From Comamonas testosteroni ATCC 11996 (GTDB lineage: Bacteria; Pseudomonadota; Gammaproteobacteria; Burkholderiales; Burkholderiaceae_C), in NCBI RefSeq assembly GCF_000241525.1, contig NZ_AHIL01000043.1, positions 451,424-515,423 of the forward strand: a stretch of DNA of 64,000 nt, written 5' to 3'. How positions within the stretch are numbered: position 1 is the first letter of the stretch; every line of letters begins with the position of its first letter. Positions 8,050 through 17,055 of the stretch are shown piece by piece. The notes beneath the pieces were generated by a model. That model saw only the letters and a list, made by a program, of their open reading frames with translations. It did no database searches and was not told the origin of the DNA. A program made the translations under genes and the position numbers.

Positions 8050-10191
8050 ATGTGCTCTCATCCACAAACCTCTGCTGCTCTTCATTCCGCCCTCAACTCC
8101 AAGCCTCAGCTGCGCCATTTAGGCAGCACCGCAATCAAGCTGCTTCTGCTCTGCCCCGCCGTCGGCATGGCCCAGCAGTCCCTGCCCGAAGTCACGGTGC
8201 GGGAAAACCGTCTGCCCTCGCATGAGTTGCAGACCAGCCAGCCGTCAACCACTGCCTCCCATGTGAACGTACCCGTGCTGGACCTCCCGGCCAGCGTCAG
8301 CGGCGTGTCTTCACTACAGATCGAAGAGCGCGCTGATTACAGCGTGGCCGACGCCGTCACCCGCACCGTGGGCCTGAGCACATCGGGTGCCCCCGGCAAT
8401 GGGGGGCTCTCTTTTTCAAGCCGCGGCTTCAATGGCGTGAACTCCATCGGCATTGCCGAGGACGGCATCATGCTGGGCGTGGCCTCGGGCACCGTCAACT
8501 ATCCGGGCGACAGCTGGGGCTATGAGCGCATCGAGGTGCTGCGCGGCCCCGCATCGCTGATGTATGGCAGCGGCACCACAGGTGCCACCATGAACGCCAT
8601 CCGCAAGCAGCCCAGCCGCGAACGCTCCACCGAAGTGCTGCTGGGAGCAGGCAGCCACGGCAGGGCCTACGCCGGCATCGGCGCCAGTGGCGCACTGGGC
8701 GAGACCCTGAGCTACCGGCTCGATGCCTATGGTGACCGCACCGACGGCGAGCGCGAGCTGGGCAAGGCCAGCAGCGGCAAGCTGATGAGCGCACTGCGCT
8801 GGACACCACGCAGCGATCTGACCGTGGACCTGAGCGCCGACATCAGCCAGCAAAAGCCCGAGCGCTATTTCGGCTCGCCCGTGGTCGGCGGGCAGATCGT
8901 CAAGGAGCTGCGCAACAAGAACTACAACGTGCTCGATGCCATCGACCAGTTCAAGGACCAGCGCTTCCGTGCCAAGGCCCAGTGGCGTGCCAGCGACGCG
9001 CTGACGGTGCGCAACGAGCTCTATCACTTCAAGTCCGATCGCCACTGGAAGAATATCGAGGCCTACGACTACCAGCCTGCCACCGGCCAGGTGGAGCGAT
9101 CCGACTATCTGGAAATCGGCCACGATGTGCAGCAGACGGGCAATCGCATGGGGCTGGACCTCAAGGCCGCCAACCACCAGATCGCCATGGGCTGGGACAT
9201 CTCCAACGCCCAGTTCACCAGTACCAGCAACTCGCCCTACACCGGCCAGTCCACGGTCTCGGCCTTCAGCCCGCAGCACGGATATTGGGACAGCCCCGAT
9301 GCCTATCTGCCGCGCATGAACTCCAGCATCCGCCAGAATGCGCTGTATCTCGAAGATGCCTGGAAGATCAGCGAGCAATGGCTGCTGATGGCCGGCATGC
9401 GCCGCGACTGGTATGCCTTCTCACGCAACAATATTCAGGATGGCTCGGGCTTTGACAAGCCGCTGAACGGCACCTCCTGGCGCCTGGGCCTGACCCACAA
9501 GTTCGATGCACTCAGCAGCGCCTATGTGCAGACCAGCACCGGCCATGACCCCGTCACCAGCCTGCTGTCGATTGCCCAGTCGCAATCAGGCTTCAGCCTC
9601 AGCCAGGGCCGCCAGGTCGAAGTCGGCTACAAGCAGCAACTGGCCGATGGGCGTGGCGAATGGACTGTGGCGGCCTATCGCATCGTCAAGGACGACATCA
9701 TCACCCGCGACCCCGATCGTCCGGCACTGTCGGTCCAGGGCGGCAAGCAGTCGTCCAAGGGGATTGAACTGACCGGCCTCATCCATGCCAGCAAGGCGCT
9801 GCGCTTCGAAGGCAATATTGCCTATGTGGATGCAAAGTTCGACCGTTTGCTCGAAGGCAGCAAGGGCGTGGACCGTGCAGGCAACCGTCCCAGCAACGTG
9901 CCGCGCATGACTGCCAACCTCTGGGGCCACTACCGCACCGGCCCCTGGCAGGCATCGCTGGGCATGCGCTATGTGGGCGACCGTTTTGGTGACAACGCCA
10001 ACACCGTTCGCATGCCTTCCTATGTGGTGACCGACGCCGTGCTGAGCTGGGATATGAACCCACGCACCACGCTGCGCCTGGTGGGCCGCAACCTGACCAA
10101 CCGTCTCTACGCCACCTATGCCTATAGCGGCAACCAGTGGCTGCTGGGACGCGGGCGCAGCGTGGAACTGTCCGCGCTGATGCGTTTCTGA
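8050..10191 (+). CDS. TonB-dependent outer-membrane receptor, riboswitch controlled
   Basis: A 713-residue receptor. Signal peptide with hydrophobic core near residues 30-40 (IKLLLLCPAVGMAQ), a TonB-box-like LPEVTV just after cleavage, the plug domain (YERIEVLRGPASLMYGSG near residue 158), and a 22-strand-type barrel ending in an aromatic residue (ALMRF). The barrel resembles the FhuA/FpvA siderophore-receptor class more than BtuB. However, the riboswitch in front and the BtuF-like lipoprotein, cobW and cobN behind argue for a cobalamin, cobinamide or cobalt-chelate substrate. Its stop overlaps the next start (TGATG). Confidence 0.85.
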   Translation: MCSHPQTSAALHSALNSKPQLRHLGSTAIKLLLLCPAVGMAQQSLPEVTVRENRLPSHELQTSQPSTTASHVNVPVLDLPASVSGVSSLQIEERADYSVADAVTRTVGLSTSGAPGNGGLSFSSRGFNGVNSIGIAEDGIMLGVASGTVNYPGDSWGYERIEVLRGPASLMYGSGTTGATMNAIRKQPSRERSTEVLLGAGSHGRAYAGIGASGALGETLSYRLDAYGDRTDGERELGKASSGKLMSALRWTPRSDLTVDLSADISQQKPERYFGSPVVGGQIVKELRNKNYNVLDAIDQFKDQRFRAKAQWRASDALTVRNELYHFKSDRHWKNIEAYDYQPATGQVERSDYLEIGHDVQQTGNRMGLDLKAANHQIAMGWDISNAQFTSTSNSPYTGQSTVSAFSPQHGYWDSPDAYLPRMNSSIRQNALYLEDAWKISEQWLLMAGMRRDWYAFSRNNIQDGSGFDKPLNGTSWRLGLTHKFDALSSAYVQTSTGHDPVTSLLSIAQSQSGFSLSQGRQVEVGYKQQLADGRGEWTVAAYRIVKDDIITRDPDRPALSVQGGKQSSKGIELTGLIHASKALRFEGNIAYVDAKFDRLLEGSKGVDRAGNRPSNVPRMTANLWGHYRTGPWQASLGMRYVGDRFGDNANTVRMPSYVVTDAVLSWDMNPRTTLRLVGRNLTNRLYATYAYSGNQWLLGRGRSVELSALMRF

Positions 10192-11261
10192 TGCTGCCCA
10201 GGCCTGCTGCCATGCAAGCTCTTGGCTTGAATCGACCCCGCGCCTCGGCGCTGCTGGTGGCATCGCTGCTGCTGGCCGGTTGCGGCAAAGCACCCGAGCC
10301 GCAGGCGGTTGCGGTGCCGATGCGCCAGCATCAGCCAGCGCTGGAGTTGCCGGTGTGCGGGCAGACCGTGCGCTACGACAAGGTTCCTCAACGCGCCGTC
10401 ACCCATGACGTCAACATCACCGAGAGCTTTCTCTATCTCGGTCTGGGCCGGCGCCTGGTCGGCTACTCGGGCATCCCTTCCAGCAAGGAGATCAGCCCCC
10501 AGCTCAAGCCCTGGCTGCAGCGTCTGCCCGATCTTTCATCCCAGGGCATGAACCTGGAGGTATTGCTGGGCGCCGAAGCCGACTTTGTCTTTGGCGGCTG
10601 GAGCTATGGCTTTCGCCAAGGTGGCGTGACCCCGGAGCGCCTGGCCAGCCACGGGATCGCCTCCTATGTGCTGTCCGAATCCTGCATCCGCGTGCAAAAG
10701 CGCGAGCGCATCGCACTGGACGATGCATTGCTGGACATGGAGAACATCAGCCGCATCTTTGGCGTCCTCCCGCAGACCCTGCCACGCATAGACAAACTGC
10801 GGGCCTCCCAGGCCCAGTTGCGCCAGCAGATGCAGGGCAATCGCACGCTGCCGCGCGTCTTTGTATACGACAGCGGCCAGGAGATTCCCGTCACCGTCGG
10901 TCACTTCGGCATGCCGCAAGCCATGCTGGACGAAGCCGGTGCCAGCAACATCTTTGCAGACCTGAGCCAGAACTGGCAGCGCGGCAACTGGGAAGACGTG
11001 ATCGAGCGCGACCCCGAGTGGATCGTGATCATTGACTACGGCCAGCCCGATGCTCAGGGCAAGATCGACTTCCTACTGCAAAAAAAGGAACTTGAGGCGG
11101 TTTCCGCCATTCGCAATCGCCGGTTCTTCGTGATGAGCTATGCCGAAGCCACACCCGGCCCGCGAAATATCGAAGCCGCACAGCGCCTGGCAGCCGCCTT
11201 GCACCCCGAGCGCAAGATCGCCGTCCAACGCGTGGAGTTTTCTGCAGGAGAGCTCCCGTGA
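10191..11261 (+). CDS. BtuF-like substrate-binding lipoprotein
   Basis: A 356-residue periplasmic binding protein of the helical-backbone (FecB/BtuF) class. It starts with a lipoprotein signal (SLLLAGC, lipid-modified Cys about residue 31 from this start). The PBP core includes PQRAVTHDVNITESFLYLGLGRRLVGYSG and later LEVLLGAEADFVFGGW. The start is the ATG in the TGATG overlap with the receptor stop; ATG at 10212 is an alternative. It should hand substrate from the TonB receptor to the BtuCD pair encoded 3 kb upstream. The substrate is inferred from context. Confidence 0.8.
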   Translation: MLPRPAAMQALGLNRPRASALLVASLLLAGCGKAPEPQAVAVPMRQHQPALELPVCGQTVRYDKVPQRAVTHDVNITESFLYLGLGRRLVGYSGIPSSKEISPQLKPWLQRLPDLSSQGMNLEVLLGAEADFVFGGWSYGFRQGGVTPERLASHGIASYVLSESCIRVQKRERIALDDALLDMENISRIFGVLPQTLPRIDKLRASQAQLRQQMQGNRTLPRVFVYDSGQEIPVTVGHFGMPQAMLDEAGASNIFADLSQNWQRGNWEDVIERDPEWIVIIDYGQPDAQGKIDFLLQKKELEAVSAIRNRRFFVMSYAEATPGPRNIEAAQRLAAALHPERKIAVQRVEFSAGELP

Positions 11262-12079
11262 ACAAGCATCTCCCCACCTCCCAACCGGCCGATCTCAAGC
11301 AGGCCGCAGCGCCTTCGCTGGCCATCATCCTGCTCAGCCGGGGCGGCGCCTATACCGCAGGCCTGACGGAGCTCAGTGATCTGGCCGGGCGGCTGGAGGC
11401 CGCCATGAGGGCCTCAGGCCAGCCTGTGCAGCAGGTGACCACGGCCTATGTGGACCGCGCCCAGCCCACGCTGGGCGAGGCGCTGGACCTGTGTGCCAAA
11501 GCCCGCAGCATTCTGATCCTACCCGTGATGATGCCTGACGAAGCCTCGCTGCGCCGCTGGCTGCACAAGCTCATCATGCGCTGGCGTGCAGCACGTGATT
11601 CCTCACAGCCCCCTCCGCGTCTGGTATTAGGTCAACCGCTGCTGCAGCTACCCGGACTGACCGAGTTGCTGGCTCGGTCCGTGGAAGATGCACTGCGCCA
11701 GCCCGATGTGCCCGAGGTGCTGGGCGACGATCCATGGGAGCATGACCCCAAGGGCTGGTCGCTGGTGCCAGAGCACCGCCAGCATGTGCTGTGGTGCGTG
11801 GGCCCGCGCTGCGCGGCCAAGGGAGCGCTTCAGCTATGGCCCACACTGACGCGAACGATACGTGAAACCCCGGGGCTGAAAAACCGGCTGCAGCCGCTGC
11901 AGACCGGCTGCCAGTACCCCTGCAACCATGGCCCGTTGATGATCGTCTACCCCGACGGCGTCTGGTACGGCCCCATGGATGCCGACAATCTGGCGTCCAC
12001 GCTCACAGGCCATGTGCTTGATGCGCGCGTCAACCCACAATGCCATGTCCACGGACCGGCTGTCCTCGAACGCTCCTAA
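11258..12079 (+). CDS. CbiX-like domain fused to a thioredoxin-like [2Fe-2S] ferredoxin domain
   Basis: 273 residues. The N-terminal half (about 20-110) has the CbiX/SirB layout (LAIILLSRGGAYTAGLTEL, a Pro-Thr-Leu-Gly-Glu-Ala block, then ILILPVMMPDEASLRRWL). The family's catalytic His at the HGSR position is replaced: here the motif reads LSRG. The C-terminal half (about 165-265) is a thioredoxin-fold ferredoxin with four cysteines spaced C-x4-C (CVGPRC) and C-x3-C (CQYPC), then the usual VYPDGVWYGPM. It begins with GTG overlapping the previous stop. Electron delivery or metal handling for the cobalamin pathway is inferred only. Confidence 0.75.
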   Translation: MNKHLPTSQPADLKQAAAPSLAIILLSRGGAYTAGLTELSDLAGRLEAAMRASGQPVQQVTTAYVDRAQPTLGEALDLCAKARSILILPVMMPDEASLRRWLHKLIMRWRAARDSSQPPPRLVLGQPLLQLPGLTELLARSVEDALRQPDVPEVLGDDPWEHDPKGWSLVPEHRQHVLWCVGPRCAAKGALQLWPTLTRTIRETPGLKNRLQPLQTGCQYPCNHGPLMIVYPDGVWYGPMDADNLASTLTGHVLDARVNPQCHVHGPAVLERS

Positions 12080-12112
12080 TTTCTATTGCTTTCCTCCACC
12101 GGAGATAGATCC

Positions 12113-13168
12113 ATGCAAACCACCAAGATCCCCGCCACCATCGTCACCGGCTTTCTCGGCAGCGGCAAGACCACGCTGATGCGCCATATCCTCGAGCAGG
12201 CCAAGGGTCTGCGCGTGGCCGTCATCGTCAACGAGTTCGGCGAACTGGGCATTGACGGCGAAATCCTCAAGACCTGTGCCATAGGCTGCCAGGAAGAAGG
12301 TGGCGCGGATACGCAGTCGGGCCAGATCTACGAGCTGGCCAACGGCTGCATGTGCTGCACCGTGCAGGAAGAGTTTTTCCCCGTCATGAAGGCCCTGGCC
12401 GAGCGCCGTGCAGATATCGATGTGCTGCTGATCGAAACCAGCGGCCTGGCCTTGCCCAAGCCCCTGGTCCAGGCCTTTCAGTGGCCTGATATTGCCAATG
12501 TCTTCACGGTCGATTCCGTGGTCACCGTGGTCGACACGCCCGCTGCGGCCGCCGGCCAGTTTGCCCATGACCCGCATGCTGTCGACGAGCAGCGCCAGGC
12601 CGATCCCAATCTCGACCATGACGCCAGCCTGCATGAGCTGTTCGAAGACCAACTCTCGGCCGCCGATCTGGTGGTGCTGTCCAAGGCTGATCTGGTCACG
12701 GCCGAACAACTCGGCCAGGTACGTGCCCTGGTGGCCGAAGAGGTGCCTGCCAGCGTGAAGATGATCGAAGCAGTGCAGGGCCAGGTGCCCCTGAACGTGC
12801 TGCTGGGCCAGCATCGCGCCGCCGAGCTGTCGATCAACGACAAGCACAGCCACCATGACCATGACGAAGACCATGACCACGATGCCTTCGACTCCCTGCA
12901 CCTGGACCTGGGTGCCGTGGACCGTGAGCGCCTGATGCTGGCCCTGCAGTCCATCGTGGAGCAGCATGGCGTGCTGCGCGTCAAGGGCTTTGCCGCGCTG
13001 CCGGGCAAAAAGATGCGTCTGCTGGTGCAAGGCGTGGGCCGCCGCTTCGATGCCTATTTCGACCGTGCCTGGGCTGAGGGCGAAGCTGCAGCCACGCGCC
13101 TGGTGTTCATCGGCAAGCAGCTGGACGCCGCCGCGCTGCGCCAGGCCTTGCTGGGCGCACAGGCATAA
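12113..13168 (+). CDS. cobW: CobW, cobalt-linked G3E family GTPase
   Basis: A 351-residue G3E P-loop GTPase. Walker A is GFLGSGKTT (residues 13-21), followed by VNEFGELGIDG, the metal-binding motif GCMCC in ELANGCMCCTV, and a hydrophobic strand ending IETSGLALPKP. A histidine/aspartate-rich loop (HSHHDHDEDHDHD, near residue 245) follows. These are the features of CobW, thought to supply cobalt to the CobN chelatase encoded 60 bases downstream. The start at 12113 has a GGAGA ribosome site; the earlier in-frame codon at 12086 does not. Confidence 0.93.
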   Translation: MQTTKIPATIVTGFLGSGKTTLMRHILEQAKGLRVAVIVNEFGELGIDGEILKTCAIGCQEEGGADTQSGQIYELANGCMCCTVQEEFFPVMKALAERRADIDVLLIETSGLALPKPLVQAFQWPDIANVFTVDSVVTVVDTPAAAAGQFAHDPHAVDEQRQADPNLDHDASLHELFEDQLSAADLVVLSKADLVTAEQLGQVRALVAEEVPASVKMIEAVQGQVPLNVLLGQHRAAELSINDKHSHHDHDEDHDHDAFDSLHLDLGAVDRERLMLALQSIVEQHGVLRVKGFAALPGKKMRLLVQGVGRRFDAYFDRAWAEGEAAATRLVFIGKQLDAAALRQALLGAQA

Positions 13169-13176
13169 ATCCAAGC

Positions 13177-13225
13177 AAAATCAGCCTCAGTCGCTTTACT
13201 GGCAAGCGAATAAAGCTATCTTTTT
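13177..13225 (+). repeat. Dispersed intergenic palindromic repeat (copy between cobW and cobN)
   Basis: About 49 bases built around TCGCTT...AAGCGA with a seven-base loop and ending in AGCTATCTTTTT. Related copies occur at 18920-18967 and, imperfectly, at 46752-46801 and 54779-54828. It follows the cobW stop and could act as a weak terminator or mRNA stem. Family relationship judged by eye. Confidence 0.5.
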
Positions 13226-13230
13226 GAATC

Positions 13231-16200
13231 ATGCACCTGCTCAGCTCCCGCCCCGGCGGCTTTGTCGAAGACGACAGCATCATCACCCGTCTGGACCAGA
13301 CGCCTGCCGACATGGTGGTGCTCAGCTCTGCCGACACCACGCTGTCGCTGCTGGCCGATGCCTACCGGATGTGGCAGCAAGCCGAAACCGATGCCCCCAC
13401 GCTGCGGCTCGCCAATCTGCTGCATCTGCGCCAGAGCGCCTCGCTCGATCTGTATATCGACGAGGTGCTGCAGCATGCCAGGCTGGTCATCGTCGACCAT
13501 CTGGGAGCCGAGTCCACCTGGCCCTACGGCATCGAGCAGCTGCAAAAGCTGGCGCGCCGCAAGGGCCAGAAGCTGGCCATGTTCTCTGGCGACAACCAGG
13601 AGGATCCCGAACTGCTGGCCAAGGGCACGCTTGAGCCCGAGCAAAGCCGTGCGCTGTGGCAATATCTGCGCGCCGGCGGCCTTGGCAATGCCCGCGAGTT
13701 CCTGCGCATGGCGGCAGCCTGGGGCCTGAACCAGGGCTGCGAGGGCGCGCCCGTGCGGGTGCTGCCCCCCGTGGCCGTTCATGTGCCACAAAGCTGGCTG
13801 GCAGACGATGCCGGGCATCTTCCGGGCCTGGACGATCTGCAGGCGCGCTGGCAGCCCGGAGCCCCCGTGGCGATGCTGGTGTTCTACCGCTCGCATCTGC
13901 TGGCGGCCAATACCGAGGCCTTTGATGCCATGGCCGACGCCCTGCTCGCACGCGGCCTGAACCCGCTGCCGCTGGCCCTGGAGTCGCTCAAGGACGGGCT
14001 GTGCCTGCAGACGCTGCGCTCCCTGTGCATTGCGCACCAGGTGCAGATCATTCTCAACACCACGGCGTTTGCTGCCCTCGGAGAACATGCGCGCACAGGC
14101 GAAGCGGCCGATGCGCTGGCCGGCGACATTCCGGTGCTGCAAGTGATTGCCAGCGGAAGCAACCGCGAAGACTGGCTGGCTGACAGCCAGGGCCTGCGCC
14201 CGCGCGACATTGCCATGCAGGTGGTGCTGCCCGAGATGGACGGCCGCATCATGACGCGCGCCATGAGCTTCAAGGGCCTGGCCCATCGCTGCGAGCTGAC
14301 GCAGACCGATGTGATCAGCTACCAGGCCGAGCCCGACCGCGTCGCCTGGATTGCCGAGCTGGCCTGGCGTTGGTGTCAGCTGCGCAGCAAGCCAGCGGCG
14401 CAGAAGAAAGCCGCGCTGATACTGGCCAACTACCCGGGCAGCGAGGCACGCATGGGCAGCGGCGTGGGCCTCGATACGCCGGAATCCGTGATCGCGCTGT
14501 TGGATCAGCTGGCAAGTGACGGCTGGCAACTGGGCGATGCTGCTGCGCGGCCCGACTCCGGTCTGGCTCTGATGGGCCTGCTGCAGCAAGGCATTGCCAA
14601 TGACCCCAAAAAATGGCCACTGCGCCCTGCAAGCCAGGGCTATTCGCTTCAGGCCTATCAACAGCGCCTGGCAAAGCTGCCCGGCGATATGGCCCAGGCC
14701 ATAGCCGAGCGCTGGGGTGCGCCCGAACAGGACCCCATGCTGCGCGATGGCTGGTTCATGATTGCGGGCCTGCAGCTGGGTCATGTCTTTGTCGGCATAC
14801 AGCCCGCACGTTCTCTCGATGGACGCAATGACTACGCGAGTTACCACGACGCCGAGCTGGTGCCGCCCCATCACTATCTGGCGTTCTACTTCTGGCTGCG
14901 CGATGTGTTCGGCGTGGACGCCATGGTCCATGTGGGCAAGCACGGCAATCTGGAATGGCTGCCGGGCAAGAGCCTGGCGCTTTCGCAGCAATGCTGGCCC
15001 GATGCCATCCTCGGCCCGCTGCCGCATGTCTATCCCTTCATCGTCAACGACCCGGGCGAAGGGGCTCAGGCCAAGCGCCGCAGCCAGGCCGTCATCATCG
15101 ACCATCTGATGCCGCCGCTCATGCGCGCCGAAAACCACGGCCCCATGCAGGAGCTGGAACGTCTGGTGGACGAATACTACGAAGCCCTGCTGGTCGATCT
15201 GCGCCGCTCCGGCATGCTGCGCAAGCAGATTCTGGACTGCGCCAGGCAGCAGGATCTGCTGCGCGAACTTGGCCTCGAAACGGCGAGCGCGCAGCCCGAT
15301 GCCGACGAGCAGCTGCTGGAACGCATCGATGCCTATCTGTGCGAACTCAAGGAAACCCAGATCCGCGATGGCCTGCATATCTTCGGCAGCTCGCCCCAGG
15401 GCCAGCTGCGCGAATCCACCCTGCTGTCTCTGGCGCGCTATCCGGGCGGTGGTGGCAACGAGCAGGGCCTGCTCAACGCACTGGTCGCCGACCTGCTGCC
15501 GGCCATGGACTGGAACCCGCTGGACATGGATGCCGCCGCGCCCTGGAACGGCCTGCGCCCGGCCGCGCTGCAGCAGCAGGATGCCGGTGCCTGGCGCCAT
15601 GGCGGCGACACGCGCGAGCGGCTCGAGCTGCTGGCCCTGCAGGTCATTGCCCGGCCCGAGCTGGCCCGCGACTGGCCGCACACACTACAAGTGCTGACGC
15701 GCATAGAGCAGCAGATTGCACCTTCACTGGACGCCTGCGGCCCCCAGGAGCTGCTGCAGTTCTCGCGCGCACTGCAAGGATGCTTTGTTCCGCCGGGCCC
15801 CAGCGGCTCGCCCTCGCGCGGGCGCTGTGACACCTTGCCCACGGGTCGCAATTTCTACACTGTGGACATCCGTGCCATCCCCACCCAGACCGCCTGGGCG
15901 CTGGGGCAGCAGTCCGCGCAGCGCCTGCTGGAGCGTTATCTGCAGGAGCATGGCGAATATCCACAGGCCATCGGTCTTTCCGTCTGGGGAACAGCCACCA
16001 TGCGTACCGGCGGTGACGATATCGCCCAGGCCTTCGCCCTGATCGGGGTTCGCCCCAAATGGGCGGCCGGCAGCCAGCGCGTGACCGACTTTGAAGTCAT
16101 TCCGGCCGTCGGGCTGCGTCGCCCGCGCGTTGACGTGACGCTGCGCATCAGCGGCTTTTTCCGCGATGCCTTTCCCAACGTGGTGCAGATGTTCGATGCT

Positions 16201-17055
16201 GCGGTGCGTGCCGTGGCCGAGCTCGATGAGGACGCCGAGGACAACCCTATCCGCGCCCGCATGCTGCGTGACACGCAAACCGCAATGGACCATGGCCTGA
16301 GCGCCGACGCGGCCCGCGAACAGGCCCTGTGGCGCGTCTTCGGAGCGCCCACAGGCAGCTATGGTGCCAGCATGCACGAGATGCTGCGTAGCGGCCAGTG
16401 GACCGACGCAGGTGACTTTGCACGCCACTACCTGCACTGGGGGGCCTATGCCTACGGCCAGCAGGCCGATGGCGTGCCGGCCCGCGCCGCGCTGGAGCGG
16501 CGTCTGCAGGCGTTGGACGTGGTGCTGCAGAATCAGGACAGCCGCGAGCATGACCTGCTGGATTCCAGCGAGTACTACCAGCATCAGGGCGGCATGGTGG
16601 CGGCCGTCCGGCACCTGGGCGGCAGCGACCCTGCCGTCTATCATGGCGACCACGGCAATCCTCAGTCTGCCAGGATTCGATCCCTGGCCGAGGAGATCGG
16701 CCGCGTGGTGCGCGCCCGCGTCACCAATCCCAAATGGATTGCGGGCGCCATGCGCCACGGCTACAAGGGCGGCTTCGAGATGGCGGCCACGGTGGACTAT
16801 CTGTTCGGCTTCGATGCCACCACCGCGCTGGTCTCGGACCAGCATTACGCCCTGGTCACCCAGGCCTATGTGGAAGATGAGAGCGTGCGACAGTTTCTGC
16901 GCCAGCACAATCCACAGGCGCTGGGCGATATCGTCTCGCGCCTGCTGGAAGCCATAGACCGCGGCATGTGGGAGCAGCCCGGCGAGCATCGCCAGAGCCT
17001 GCTGGCCCAGATGCTGGAGCACGAAGAATTCATGGAAGGACAGGTTTCCCAATGA
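13231..17055 (+). CDS. cobN: CobN, large subunit of cobaltochelatase
   Basis: A 1274-residue protein, the usual length of CobN (and of its ChlH/BchH relatives). It catalyses ATP-dependent insertion of cobalt into hydrogenobyrinic acid a,c-diamide together with two AAA+/VWA subunits. Recognisable blocks include HVGKHGNLEWLPGK (near residue 570), YPFIVNDPGEGAQAKRR (near 605), VWGTATMRTGGDDIAQA (near 915), DVTLRISGFFRDAFPN (near 970) and GFEMAATVDYLFGFDA (near 1180). Its stop overlaps the ATG of the following AAA+ gene (ATGA). No cobS or cobT is adjacent; their place is taken by the chlI/chlD-type gene. Confidence 0.96.
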   Translation: MHLLSSRPGGFVEDDSIITRLDQTPADMVVLSSADTTLSLLADAYRMWQQAETDAPTLRLANLLHLRQSASLDLYIDEVLQHARLVIVDHLGAESTWPYGIEQLQKLARRKGQKLAMFSGDNQEDPELLAKGTLEPEQSRALWQYLRAGGLGNAREFLRMAAAWGLNQGCEGAPVRVLPPVAVHVPQSWLADDAGHLPGLDDLQARWQPGAPVAMLVFYRSHLLAANTEAFDAMADALLARGLNPLPLALESLKDGLCLQTLRSLCIAHQVQIILNTTAFAALGEHARTGEAADALAGDIPVLQVIASGSNREDWLADSQGLRPRDIAMQVVLPEMDGRIMTRAMSFKGLAHRCELTQTDVISYQAEPDRVAWIAELAWRWCQLRSKPAAQKKAALILANYPGSEARMGSGVGLDTPESVIALLDQLASDGWQLGDAAARPDSGLALMGLLQQGIANDPKKWPLRPASQGYSLQAYQQRLAKLPGDMAQAIAERWGAPEQDPMLRDGWFMIAGLQLGHVFVGIQPARSLDGRNDYASYHDAELVPPHHYLAFYFWLRDVFGVDAMVHVGKHGNLEWLPGKSLALSQQCWPDAILGPLPHVYPFIVNDPGEGAQAKRRSQAVIIDHLMPPLMRAENHGPMQELERLVDEYYEALLVDLRRSGMLRKQILDCARQQDLLRELGLETASAQPDADEQLLERIDAYLCELKETQIRDGLHIFGSSPQGQLRESTLLSLARYPGGGGNEQGLLNALVADLLPAMDWNPLDMDAAAPWNGLRPAALQQQDAGAWRHGGDTRERLELLALQVIARPELARDWPHTLQVLTRIEQQIAPSLDACGPQELLQFSRALQGCFVPPGPSGSPSRGRCDTLPTGRNFYTVDIRAIPTQTAWALGQQSAQRLLERYLQEHGEYPQAIGLSVWGTATMRTGGDDIAQAFALIGVRPKWAAGSQRVTDFEVIPAVGLRRPRVDVTLRISGFFRDAFPNVVQMFDAAVRAVAELDEDAEDNPIRARMLRDTQTAMDHGLSADAAREQALWRVFGAPTGSYGASMHEMLRSGQWTDAGDFARHYLHWGAYAYGQQADGVPARAALERRLQALDVVLQNQDSREHDLLDSSEYYQHQGGMVAAVRHLGGSDPAVYHGDHGNPQSARIRSLAEEIGRVVRARVTNPKWIAGAMRHGYKGGFEMAATVDYLFGFDATTALVSDQHYALVTQAYVEDESVRQFLRQHNPQALGDIVSRLLEAIDRGMWEQPGEHRQSLLAQMLEHEEFMEGQVSQ

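Noticed and set aside
13216..15681. Very long minus-strand open frame opposite cobN (and another at 15724-17076)
   Set aside because: Antisense shadow of a high-GC gene; text is Gln/His/Gly-rich without domains, and cobN is certain.
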